DNA from: a bacterium
Lineage (GTDB): Bacteria > Oederibacteriota > CAKKQC01
Direction: 5' to 3'
NCBI GenBank assembly: GCA_919901855.1
Contig: CAKKQC010000027.1
Coordinates: 87,612 to 151,611, forward strand
DNA length: 64,000 nucleotides
Shown: piece by piece, positions 32,081 through 40,987 of the stretch
Position numbering within the stretch: position 1 is the stretch's first letter
Layout: each line of letters begins with the position of its first letter
Made by a program: the position numbers and the translations under genes
Notes under the pieces: model-generated
The model's input: the letters and a program-made list of their open reading frames with translations, nothing else
Told to the model about the DNA's origin: nothing
The model's database searches: none

Positions 32081-35000
32081 TTGAGGATCGCGACCTTGGC
32101 GACCTTCGAGAAGGTCGGGCTCTCGATGCGCGCCAGATACACGCCGCTGGCGCAGCGCTGCCCCGCGTCGTTCCGCCCGTCCCAAGGCACGCTCTTCTCC
32201 TCGATGACCGCCGGCTTGTCGACCAGCGTGCGCACGAGGTCGCCCGTGATCGTGTAGATCCGGAGCGTGGTCCGGCCGCCCTGCCGCCCCGGGTCGGCGA
32301 TCTGGTAGCTCAGGACCGCCATCTCCTTCAGGATCTTCGCCGGGTTGTTCTCCACCACGAGCTTGTTCTGGAGCGAGATGAGCCGCGTGGTGACGGCGCC
32401 GCCGGTGTCGACCGCGGGGAACGGCAGGCCGGTGGCCGCGTCCATGGCCACGAACTGGCTGCCCTGGGCCACCCGGATCTCGACCGGCCCGCTTTCCGCG
32501 TTCCGGTGCGCCACCACCGTCACGTCGATCGTCCGGCATTCGCCGGACTGGAGCAGCACCGGCGGGGGCGGAAGCACGTCGTACTGGTCCGTGACTTTCG
32601 CCCCCGTGGCCGCGAGGAAGAACTGGAACGCCGGCTCGCCGCTCTGGAGGCTCGCGGGCGTATCGCCCGGATTGCACACCTTGACCTGCACCGGGAACTC
32701 CTGCCCAGGGGCGATCTGGTTCGGCACCCCGACCAGCGAGAGGCCCATCGGGAACCTCGCCCGGATCTGCGCGCAGGTGGTCCAGCCGTCGCAGTACAGG
32801 GTCACCCCGGTCGCGTTGTCGTTGCCGAAGGCCTCGACGTGCACCTGCAGGCATCCGAGCCCGGCGGGCGCGTACCGCCAGACCGCCGTGCCGGACGCCA
32901 GCGTCCCGAGCGGGGTCGGCGGCTGGATGGGCATCCCGGGCTCGAGGATCGCGGACCCGGACACGCAGGACCCGACCGGGATGCAGGTGCGCAGCGCCGG
33001 CGGCGCTCCGCTCAACGACACGGCCACGTTCCCGACCGGAATATCGCCGAAGTTCGAAAGGTCCATGGAGACGTTCAGGCACCCGGACCCCGTCACCCGG
33101 TCGCATCCGGATTCCGGGGGGCACCCGGTGCACGAGACGGACATGGTGACGACGGGCGTCGCCTGCGGTGGCCCGCACGCGAGCTGGGCGCTGCTCGCAA
33201 TCTTGATCACCGGAGTCTGGCACGTCGTCATCTTCCAGGTGCCGCAGCCGGCGTCCCAGCCCATCGCGGTCGCGGTGAAGACGACCTTGCCCTTGCTCAA
33301 CGTCTGGAACTGCCAGGTGAAGGTCTGGTTCGACGCGAACGGTGGGGGGGAAGTGCAGGCGTTGCTCCCCGTGTAGACGGCGGGCGGAGCCGGCACGGGC
33401 CCGACGGCAGGCCCCACCGCGGCTCCCAGGAACGTCGTGGGCCAGGTCCCGACCCCGAAAGTCGTGAGGTCGTCGCCGCCCTCGTTCGACACGCTGAAGT
33501 ACACGGTGATCGTCTGCCCGACCGAGCATTCCATCTTGTCGGTCCAGATTGAACACGACAGGTACGCCGGCTGGGTGATCGTCACGGCCGGGGCCGTGCC
33601 GCCCCAGTCGGCCCCGTCCGCCGGGTTGATGACGCCGAGCGTCTTGCAGTTGACCGTGTAGCCCTCGACCATGCGGTAGGTCTTGGAGAAGCACCCGAAG
33701 CTGAGCACGCCCCCGGGCGTCGGCGGACAGCTCGCGTCCATGTACCACGTCACGAGCTGGGTCCCGTTCGCCGGAATCGTGAAGGGCAGGGGCGGCTGGG
33801 GACTCGCGAATGCCGGGTACGGCGCCGGCGCGTTCGCGTACGGGTTGGCGTACCCGATCGGGAAGCTGTCCGGGAAGTTGTTGTCGCAGAACTGGGTGAC
33901 GACGGCGCAGTAGATCGAGCTCGTGTTCCTGATGCCGAGCTGGACCAGCACAGTCTGCCCGTTGTCGTTGCACGACACGGGCGGGCCCGCCGTGAAGAGG
34001 CTCGTCGAGAAGGACCCGGGGATGATAACGAACATGCGGCCAGTCGGGTAGAACCCGTCCGTCGAGTTGCAGTAGGTGGGCTGGGCCGTGCCCTTGCGGC
34101 ACGCGATCTGGCAGGGCGGCGGCACGGACTTGAAGTCGAGCCCCGCCTGGACCCGGACCTCCCCCGGCACGTCGGCCGAATACACCCACGACAGCGTCCG
34201 CGTCTGCCCCGCGTTCCACGCGAGCGGCGGCGGCGCCGGCGAGCTCGTCCAGCTCACGGACCCCCCGAACGAGGACGTGGACAGGTAGAACGACGCCGCG
34301 GCGTCCAGGATGAAATCCCGGTTCTCCGTGTTCGTGGCGTACAGGTTCATCGTGAACGAGCCCAGGGGCGCCGTGGACGGAATGTCGAACGTGAGGAACC
34401 GGGTTCCCGGAGTCGTGCCCAGGGGCACCGCGTCGAAAGGGCGGAACGGCACGTCCGAAACCTCGACCGACTGCGTCGCAGCGGCGCCGCGCGCGGCGGC
34501 GGTGAAGGTGGCCACGTTCCCGATCACGGACGGCGCGCAGGAGTCGAGCGTCCCGCCCGGCGTGCGCGTGAACGCCCACACCACGGTCGCGCTCTGCCCG
34601 GGCGCCAGCAGGAGGGCCGCGGACGGCGTCGGGCCCTGGATCATCATGAAGGCCGTGGCATCGAAACCGCCCACGGCGATGTCGGGCTGGACGTCGAACG
34701 TGTAGAGCGTGCTCGTGTTCGTGAAGATGAACGTGGCGTCGATCGATTCCTGGCCCATGTAGTAGTAGTACCCGGCCGCGCCGCCGGCCGTGGTGCCCAT
34801 CGGCACGGCGAGCAGGGGGCCGGCCGGCCCGTCGGGGTCCACCCACGCGGTCGCCGTGATGCGCAGGGGCGCGGGCTGGACGTATATCCACGGGGTCTCG
34901 GACTTCGCGCCCTGGATGAGCACGTCCCAGTACGCCGTCCCGGACCCGGTGCCGCCGGTCGAACATCCCCCGAAGCCGGGGAAGAACGCGTTCCCGGACA

Positions 35001-37038
35001 CCAGGAAGTCCCACGCGTACTGCGTGACGTTGGCGGGGTAGGCTGAGAGGGCCGGGATGTTGTCCGGCAGGGACGGGGACGACGGCTGGGAGTTGTTGAC
35101 CGAGCAGGCCCCCGGCGGGGTGGCCGGGACGATACAGACGTTCCCCTTGGGCGGCGACGGCGCGCCGTTGGGCGGATCGATCGGGCCGTACGGGTGGTAC
35201 GCGCAGCAGGCGTCGATCCCGTTCAGCGTGGCCGCGGCCCCCGTGTTCGTGATCGTGGTCTGGACCTGGACCGAGTCGCCGAGGTAGGCGACGTTCGCCG
35301 GCCGCGTGCCCGCGCCCGAGACCACGGCCCGGGAGGAGCACTTGAACTGCGACACGATGTTGAGCGTCCCGCCCCAGGAGTCCGTGAAGACCTGCTGGAG
35401 GGTGCTGTCGCCCTGGTAGCCCCCCGAGGGCGGGATGCTGCAGTCGAAGTAGCTGCCCTCCCACGACCCCGCCGGGCTGGCGAAGTCAGTGTCGTCCTGG
35501 TCCGCGGCGAAGACGGTGAAGTCGAGCGAGGGCCATTCGGTCCGGGCGACGAACGTCCAGGAAACCCGGGCCGTGTTGTTCGGCTGGCCGTAGGCCACGT
35601 TCACGTCCGTGTACTGGAGCCCCGTGAACCCGCCGACGGCGTAGACCCGGTCCAGCACCCCGTCGTTCCCGGCCGCCGCCCCCAGCCACGTCCGCGGCGT
35701 CGGCATGTTCGCCTTGGTCGCCCAGGCGCCGCCGCCGGGGTCGTACTCCTCGTTGTTGACGCTCGAATCCGGGGCGCGGTCGATGAGGACGCCGAAGTTC
35801 TGGACCCCGCCCACGGCGTAGAGCTTGCCGCCGACGGCCGCCATCGCCAGCCGGCTCCTCGGTTCGTTCATGAATCCGCCGGTGTTCCATCCGTCCAGGA
35901 CGGGATCATACCCTTCCATGTAGGGATCCACGGACGCCCAGTCCCAGCCGCCCGCGGCCCAGACGTAGGAACCATCCGACGCGGCCGCGAAGTCGCCCCG
36001 GAGCGTGAACGCCGGGGAGGGAGCAGGCGTACTCCACGTATTCAAGGAAACGTCGTAGATCTCGAAGGCGGCACTGAGCCCCCCCCACGATCCGTCGAGC
36101 CCGCCGGGGACGTAGATGAGGTCGCTGCCGAAAGGTGCCAGGGTCGCCGCCGCGATGCCGTACCTCGGCGTGGGACACGGCATCTTCGTCGCCCACGTGT
36201 TTGTCCCGGGGTTGTATTCCTCGACGACGTTGAGCACGGCCCCCCCGTCGCCCCGTCCGCCGATCGCGTAGATCTTGCCGTTCCCCACCGCCACCGCCAG
36301 CCCCTCCCGCGGGGTCGGCATCGGCGCCTTCGCCGCCCAGGCATCGGTCGTCGGGTCGTAGGCCTCGACCGCCGGGGAGAGCCCGGCGGCAGACCGGCCA
36401 CCGATGGCGTAGATAATGTTCCCCACGGCGACCACTCCGAGCCGCGCCCGTGGCGTCGGCATGGACGCCTTCGTCGTCCAGACATCCCCAGCCGGGTCGT
36501 AGGCCTCCACGGTGCCCAGGAAGACCCCGTTGTATGCGAACGTCGTGACCGGCTCGACCGCGATCAGCCCCACGGGCGACCCGACGGGATCCGGGTACAG
36601 GCCCTGCTTGAGGCAGTCCCCGGTGACGGGCCACACCCAATACTGGCCGGGCCACTGCCCCCAGATCCCCGAAGCCATGTTCCCGTTGTTCTCGATGAGG
36701 CCGTCGAATCCGTCGGCGCCGAACCCGCACGTCATCGCGTTCGGCTGGGGCACGCCGATCCCCGGGGGGGAGCCCGGATCGGCGCACAGGTTGCCGAGCA
36801 GGCCGCTGTTGTCCTCGAGGGTCATCGTGATCCGGAACCAGTCTCCGATCGTGATCGTGTCCCCGGGATTCACGTTGTACCAGGTCCCCCCGGAATCGAA
36901 GCTCCGGGATACGGAAAGGCTACCGCCCACGATCCGGAGGGCGGCAGCGGGGGCCGGGAGCATCGTGGCGAGGAGGAGGGCGGCGAACGCATATATATGG
37001 AAGGGCTTTCCGGAGCGCGCCCGGGCGCCGGAATCCAT
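32077..37038 (-). CDS. Giant secreted Kelch-repeat protein with T9SS-like C-terminal domain
   Basis: A 1653-residue exported protein. I chose the ATG at 37038 because GGAGG is five bases upstream; an in-frame ATG at 37059 is possible. After the signal peptide the N-terminal third has about five Kelch repeats (VVAVGNIIYAIGGRSAAGLSPAVEAYDPTTDAW; VAVGNGKIYAIGG; AVGGKLYAVGGVQ), predicting a beta propeller. The middle is a chain of Cys-containing Ig-like domains, and the end is a FlgD-like/T9SS-like domain (LRIYTITGDLVRTLVDKPAVIEEKSVPWDGRNDAGQRCASGVYLARIESPTFSKVAKVAILK). It is likely a surface adhesin or binding protein; the ligand is unknown. Confidence 0.82.
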   Translation of the reverse strand: MDSGARARSGKPFHIYAFAALLLATMLPAPAAALRIVGGSLSVSRSFDSGGTWYNVNPGDTITIGDWFRITMTLEDNSGLLGNLCADPGSPPGIGVPQPNAMTCGFGADGFDGLIENNGNMASGIWGQWPGQYWVWPVTGDCLKQGLYPDPVGSPVGLIAVEPVTTFAYNGVFLGTVEAYDPAGDVWTTKASMPTPRARLGVVAVGNIIYAIGGRSAAGLSPAVEAYDPTTDAWAAKAPMPTPREGLAVAVGNGKIYAIGGRGDGGAVLNVVEEYNPGTNTWATKMPCPTPRYGIAAATLAPFGSDLIYVPGGLDGSWGGLSAAFEIYDVSLNTWSTPAPSPAFTLRGDFAAASDGSYVWAAGGWDWASVDPYMEGYDPVLDGWNTGGFMNEPRSRLAMAAVGGKLYAVGGVQNFGVLIDRAPDSSVNNEEYDPGGGAWATKANMPTPRTWLGAAAGNDGVLDRVYAVGGFTGLQYTDVNVAYGQPNNTARVSWTFVARTEWPSLDFTVFAADQDDTDFASPAGSWEGSYFDCSIPPSGGYQGDSTLQQVFTDSWGGTLNIVSQFKCSSRAVVSGAGTRPANVAYLGDSVQVQTTITNTGAAATLNGIDACCAYHPYGPIDPPNGAPSPPKGNVCIVPATPPGACSVNNSQPSSPSLPDNIPALSAYPANVTQYAWDFLVSGNAFFPGFGGCSTGGTGSGTAYWDVLIQGAKSETPWIYVQPAPLRITATAWVDPDGPAGPLLAVPMGTTAGGAAGYYYYMGQESIDATFIFTNTSTLYTFDVQPDIAVGGFDATAFMMIQGPTPSAALLLAPGQSATVVWAFTRTPGGTLDSCAPSVIGNVATFTAAARGAAATQSVEVSDVPFRPFDAVPLGTTPGTRFLTFDIPSTAPLGSFTMNLYATNTENRDFILDAAASFYLSTSSFGGSVSWTSSPAPPPLAWNAGQTRTLSWVYSADVPGEVRVQAGLDFKSVPPPCQIACRKGTAQPTYCNSTDGFYPTGRMFVIIPGSFSTSLFTAGPPVSCNDNGQTVLVQLGIRNTSSIYCAVVTQFCDNNFPDSFPIGYANPYANAPAPYPAFASPQPPLPFTIPANGTQLVTWYMDASCPPTPGGVLSFGCFSKTYRMVEGYTVNCKTLGVINPADGADWGGTAPAVTITQPAYLSCSIWTDKMECSVGQTITVYFSVSNEGGDDLTTFGVGTWPTTFLGAAVGPAVGPVPAPPAVYTGSNACTSPPPFASNQTFTWQFQTLSKGKVVFTATAMGWDAGCGTWKMTTCQTPVIKIASSAQLACGPPQATPVVTMSVSCTGCPPESGCDRVTGSGCLNVSMDLSNFGDIPVGNVAVSLSGAPPALRTCIPVGSCVSGSAILEPGMPIQPPTPLGTLASGTAVWRYAPAGLGCLQVHVEAFGNDNATGVTLYCDGWTTCAQIRARFPMGLSLVGVPNQIAPGQEFPVQVKVCNPGDTPASLQSGEPAFQFFLAATGAKVTDQYDVLPPPPVLLQSGECRTIDVTVVAHRNAESGPVEIRVAQGSQFVAMDAATGLPFPAVDTGGAVTTRLISLQNKLVVENNPAKILKEMAVLSYQIADPGRQGGRTTLRIYTITGDLVRTLVDKPAVIEEKSVPWDGRNDAGQRCASGVYLARIESPTFSKVAKVAILK

Positions 37039-37095
37039 CCCGACCTCCGCTGGTGTCATGCCGTCCCCCCTGTCGTGCGCCACTCCCTTGATTCT

Positions 37096-37125
37096 GTTGT
37101 AGCATCCGGCCGGGGGGGTTGTCAG
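37096..37125 (-). promoter_or_regulatory. Promoter of the Kelch-protein gene
   Basis: Minus-strand CTGACA (37120-37125), an 18-base spacer and TACAAC (37096-37101) with TGC just before the -10. It lies in the 95-base gap between the two giant genes. Confidence 0.4.
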
Positions 37126-37133
37126 GCGGGGAT

Positions 37134-40100
37134 CTACTTGACCACCGCCAGCTTCTTCGTCACCTTGAGGCCGGAGCCCTCGAATCTCAGCAGGTAGATG
37201 CCGGCGGCCACGGGCTGGCCGGATTCGTTCCGGCCGTCCCAGAGCACGGTCCCTTGCAGGGACGCGTTCCGCTCGTCCAGCAGGGTCCGCACGAGTTCCC
37301 CCGCGAGGTTGTACGCCTTGATGGTCAGCCGGCCGCCGTCGGGAGCCACGAACGTGACCGGCAGGGGGCCGCGAAGCGGGTGCCACGGATTCTCGCCGAT
37401 CTCGAAGACCATCTTGTTCGGCAGGACGGTCACGGCGAAGGCGGGGCCCGGGATCACGGGAACCGCGACCGGCGACTTGCCCGACACGTCGGCCGCCGTG
37501 AACGATCCGCCGGACAGCAGGAGCTTGTCGGCTCCGGCCGGCGCGGAAGCGAGCGCGGACATCCGCGCGGTCAGGGACCCCGTCGAGAACGGAAGTACAT
37601 TCACCACGCCCGGCCCGGGGGCCAGCTCCACGAGCCCGCCGCTCGCGGACGTGACCACCGGGAACCCGGGCGTCACCCGCATGGTCACGGAACTGCCGTT
37701 GGTCACGAGGAGTCCGACATCGAAGTTGCGGCCCTGGACCACGTACGCGGGAGCGGAGACGATCGTGGCGTAGACCGCGGGCCAGACCGTGATGCAGAAG
37801 CGGTCAGACCGGCTCAGCGGTCCGCCCGTGTCCGACCGGATCCCGGTCACGGTCACCGCGAACTCGAGGCTTCCCTCGCCGCCCGGCGTCGTCGTGAAGA
37901 ACCAGTCGAAACTCGCGGAGTTGCCGCAACCGGAGAGGCCCGCCGCGGTGTCGGCATAGCCGGTGCCCGTCAGGAGCGGCACGCGCGCGGGACGGCCTCC
38001 GCAGGCCGCGGTGCCCGTCACGCTCCAGGTCTGGATCCAGACGTTGTCCGCCCGGACCTGGCCGCCGTTGGTCACGGTCAGCCGGACCTGAAGCGGCGTG
38101 CCCGAACCCGCCGTCGGAGCGGGCAGGAACACCAGGTACGATCCGCCGAGAACGGGAGCCGTGAAGCACCGGGTATCCGCCGTCGTCGCCGCGGCATACA
38201 CGATGCTCCCACCCGTCTGTTCCACCCCCACGGCGCTCAGCGTGAACGAGACGCACCCGGCCTGGGCCGGGGTGTAGAGCCAGTCGTAGAAGGTGACTCC
38301 CGGCCGGAGGATGTCCCCGGCCGAGGGCGTCGCGGTGAAGGCCACGAACCCCGGAGATGAAGGGTCGCCCCCCAGCGAACTCACGTACACGGAGGTGTCG
38401 CCGACGACCTCGACGACCAACTGCACGTCGCCGGCGCACGATGCCGGTTCCGACTGGACCAATGCCGAAACGGTGATGACCGAGGGCTTCAGGATCCTGA
38501 CCGTCCCCGTGTTCGTCACCGACTGGACCGGCGTCGCGTCGAACGGGTCCTTCCCGCTCGCCGTGAACGTGAACCAGACCCGGCCGACCGCGTCGCCCTT
38601 CGCGTCCGCCCGGAACACCCACGTGAAGCTCTGCCCCTTGTCCCAGCACACGTTGTTCACGCAGACGCCGCAGCCAGGAAGCGGCTCCGGAATCGTCGGT
38701 CCCGGCCCAATCTGCGAAACCACGTCCGTCCACGCCATCGTCGAGGACACGTGAGGGATGATTTCGAGGTTGAACTCCTTGATGTCGTTCTGACCGCCGG
38801 GGGCCACGGTGCACACGACCTGGAAGGTCCCGCCCTCGACGACGGAGGTCGGCGACAGGGCCCAGGTCACCGACCCGGGATCGAACAGCGAGGCCTGCTG
38901 GCGGACCAGCACGCGGTTGGAATGGTACGGACGGCTGAACCCGGTCGGGAACAGACACGCGGCGTCCCAATCCCCGGTCATCGTGCCCGACCAGTCCTCG
39001 TCCCCGCACCCGTACGGCGTGACGCTCCAGGTGAACGTGACCGTCGAGCTCGGCGCGATCACGCAGGGCAGGGTCGGGCAGTCGGCGGACGCCCGGACGG
39101 ACAGGTTCGACGCCGGGACCGGACGCTCGTTGAGCCCGTAGATGTCTTCGAGTCCCGTCAGCGTCGCCTGGCAAGTGGACGAATTGAAGACCGCGAGCGT
39201 GAGTCCGTACGGGGTCTGCGCGTTGACGACCGTCGTGCTCGACGTGAGCGTCGGAACCAGGGGCGAGGGGGCCACCACCTGGGTGGACGCCGGCGCGGTC
39301 ATTCCGATGCAGCCGTAGTACCCGGGGTAGCCGAGCTCGGCGTACGCGATCCCCCCGTCCCACGCCTGGGCGCCGACCGTGGTCGCCATGACCGTGTAGA
39401 CGAACGGCAGGGATTGCCCCGCCGCGTTGAACGTGCGACTGCCCGCCGGCGGGATCGCCGTGATCGTCACGTTCGGGCCGCCGGCCGTCTGGAGGAACAC
39501 GGTCGCACTGCCATCCAGGATAACGGGCCGGCCGGTAAGATTAGCAACCCAGAGCGTGGCCGAGAACGCGGTGCCGATCTCGACCACGGGCGGAATCTCC
39601 GGCGTCACCGAGAACCCGACCTGGTTCATCGGCAGGTACGCCGACTGCGCGACCCCCCGGACCCCGACGGACCACATCATGTCGTAAAACATGAAGAAGC
39701 ACGTGAGCTGGTAGTAGTCGTTCCGGTCCACCTCGTATTTCCACGTGAACATCCGGCTCGTGGAGCCCGAGAGCGTCTGCGGCGCCGCCGGGATCCGGCC
39801 GCCCACGGTCGAGAAGTCGGGAACGAGGTTGGTATCCGAGTCCCCGACAACGATGCGCGGGTCCACGTCGAACGCCACCCCGGACGTGTTCGTGAGCGTC
39901 GCCACCACCCAGACCTCGTCGTCCGCCATGAAACTCCCCTGGCTCGCGGGGGCCGCCGGCAGGGGCCCCGCGCCGTCCGGATCGACCCAGACCGAGACCG
40001 TGAGCGCGATCGGCGCCGGAACCACGGACAGCGGGGCGGCCCACGCCAGGGTCCCCTCCGCGTCCCCCCAGAACTCCGCGATGCCCGCCGGGCTGGCCGC

Positions 40101-40907
40101 GGTCACGCTGTACGTCCACGTCAGCATGGCCGACGCGCCCCCGGCCAGCGGAACCGGGAAGGCCGGGACGGCGCCGGACGCGAGGAGGACCGTCGTTTCC
40201 GAGTCCTCCGTCGAGGTCATCGCCGCGCGGACGGACATGGGGGCCGTCCCCGTGTTCGTGACCGACATGACGACCTCGACCGGGTCCTCGACGTACGCCT
40301 GCCCGGCCGGCCGCACGCCCCCGGTCCCGATCGACCGGGCGTTGAGCCGCCCCGTCAGCGTGGATGTGATCGTGACGGTCGCGAAGCCGCACGCGGTCGT
40401 CGGATCCGGATTCGGCAGGCCCGGGAAGTAGCACGTGGACGGCGACGGGTCCGCGCATCCCTCGTAGACGCCGTGTTCCTCGTCGGCGGCCACGATCGAG
40501 AACGTGACGGTCCCCGTCCGGGTCGCCGTGAACGACCACTGCACCCAGCGCGACGACGGCAGGGGGATGTAGTACCCCTTGTCGAAATCCAGCGACGTGG
40601 CGCTCGGCGTCCCCGGGGTGACCAACATGGGATTGTCGGGATACACCGAGTACCAGCCGTCCAGGATGCGCGGAGAGGCGCACCCCGAGAACCGCATTGA
40701 CGGGTCCGCCTCGAGGTTTCCGAGTCCGTAGTTGTAGGGGGTCTCCGCAGTGAGCGTCATCGTGAGCGTGATCGCGGTGCCCACGGGCACGACGGTCCCG
40801 GGCGAGACGGCGGCATCGACGAAGAGCGCCTGCGCGGGCCGGGAGACACCGAGGACGAGCCCGGCGATCAGCCCAAGGGCCCGGTAGGTTTTGCTGGCGG
40901 TGGCCAT
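37134..40907 (-). CDS. Giant secreted Ig-like protein with T9SS-like C-terminal domain (1257 aa)
   Basis: A 1257-residue exported protein. The start is the ATG at 40907 (MATASKTYRALGLIAGLVLGVSRPAQA, a signal peptide); an upstream in-frame ATG at 40919 overlaps the -10 element and is less likely. The body is a series of Ig-like/CARDB-like domains of similar length, with recurring phrases such as VEVVMSVTNTGTAPMSV, VWVVATLTNTSGVAFDV, FSATLWVANLTGRPV and LQVRLTVTNGGQVRADN. The end is a complete FlgD-like domain (GRLTIKAYNLAGELVRTLLDERNASLQGTVLWDGRNESGQPVAAGIYLLRFEGSGLKVTKKLAVVK). It is first in the six-gene block that ends with PorV and the antiporter. Confidence 0.8.
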   Translation of the reverse strand: MATASKTYRALGLIAGLVLGVSRPAQALFVDAAVSPGTVVPVGTAITLTMTLTAETPYNYGLGNLEADPSMRFSGCASPRILDGWYSVYPDNPMLVTPGTPSATSLDFDKGYYIPLPSSRWVQWSFTATRTGTVTFSIVAADEEHGVYEGCADPSPSTCYFPGLPNPDPTTACGFATVTITSTLTGRLNARSIGTGGVRPAGQAYVEDPVEVVMSVTNTGTAPMSVRAAMTSTEDSETTVLLASGAVPAFPVPLAGGASAMLTWTYSVTAASPAGIAEFWGDAEGTLAWAAPLSVVPAPIALTVSVWVDPDGAGPLPAAPASQGSFMADDEVWVVATLTNTSGVAFDVDPRIVVGDSDTNLVPDFSTVGGRIPAAPQTLSGSTSRMFTWKYEVDRNDYYQLTCFFMFYDMMWSVGVRGVAQSAYLPMNQVGFSVTPEIPPVVEIGTAFSATLWVANLTGRPVILDGSATVFLQTAGGPNVTITAIPPAGSRTFNAAGQSLPFVYTVMATTVGAQAWDGGIAYAELGYPGYYGCIGMTAPASTQVVAPSPLVPTLTSSTTVVNAQTPYGLTLAVFNSSTCQATLTGLEDIYGLNERPVPASNLSVRASADCPTLPCVIAPSSTVTFTWSVTPYGCGDEDWSGTMTGDWDAACLFPTGFSRPYHSNRVLVRQQASLFDPGSVTWALSPTSVVEGGTFQVVCTVAPGGQNDIKEFNLEIIPHVSSTMAWTDVVSQIGPGPTIPEPLPGCGVCVNNVCWDKGQSFTWVFRADAKGDAVGRVWFTFTASGKDPFDATPVQSVTNTGTVRILKPSVITVSALVQSEPASCAGDVQLVVEVVGDTSVYVSSLGGDPSSPGFVAFTATPSAGDILRPGVTFYDWLYTPAQAGCVSFTLSAVGVEQTGGSIVYAAATTADTRCFTAPVLGGSYLVFLPAPTAGSGTPLQVRLTVTNGGQVRADNVWIQTWSVTGTAACGGRPARVPLLTGTGYADTAAGLSGCGNSASFDWFFTTTPGGEGSLEFAVTVTGIRSDTGGPLSRSDRFCITVWPAVYATIVSAPAYVVQGRNFDVGLLVTNGSSVTMRVTPGFPVVTSASGGLVELAPGPGVVNVLPFSTGSLTARMSALASAPAGADKLLLSGGSFTAADVSGKSPVAVPVIPGPAFAVTVLPNKMVFEIGENPWHPLRGPLPVTFVAPDGGRLTIKAYNLAGELVRTLLDERNASLQGTVLWDGRNESGQPVAAGIYLLRFEGSGLKVTKKLAVVK

Positions 40908-40917
40908 GACCGCGCCC

Positions 40918-40923
40918 ATTCTA
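40918..40923 (-). promoter_or_regulatory. -10 element of the giant secreted-protein operon (leaderless type)
   Basis: Minus-strand TAGAAT preceded by TGC, ten bases before the ATG at 40907. Confidence 0.55.
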
Positions 40924-40974
40924 GCAACCCGCCGCCCCGGGGCGCCAAGCAAGACGGCGCGCCGGTCCCCCGTA

Positions 40975-40980
40975 TATAAT
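40975..40980 (+). promoter_or_regulatory. -10 element of the PcrA/UvrD gene (leaderless type)
   Basis: A perfect TATAAT seven bases before the TTG start at 40988. No Shine-Dalgarno site is present. Confidence 0.6.
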
Positions 40981-40987
40981 CGGGCCG

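Noticed and set aside
32081-35464. Long upstream extension of the 724-residue secreted protein
   Set aside because: Upstream of the GTG at 32080 the frame is Arg/Gly/Pro-rich and lies antiphase to the Kelch protein; a signal peptide starts exactly at the GTG.
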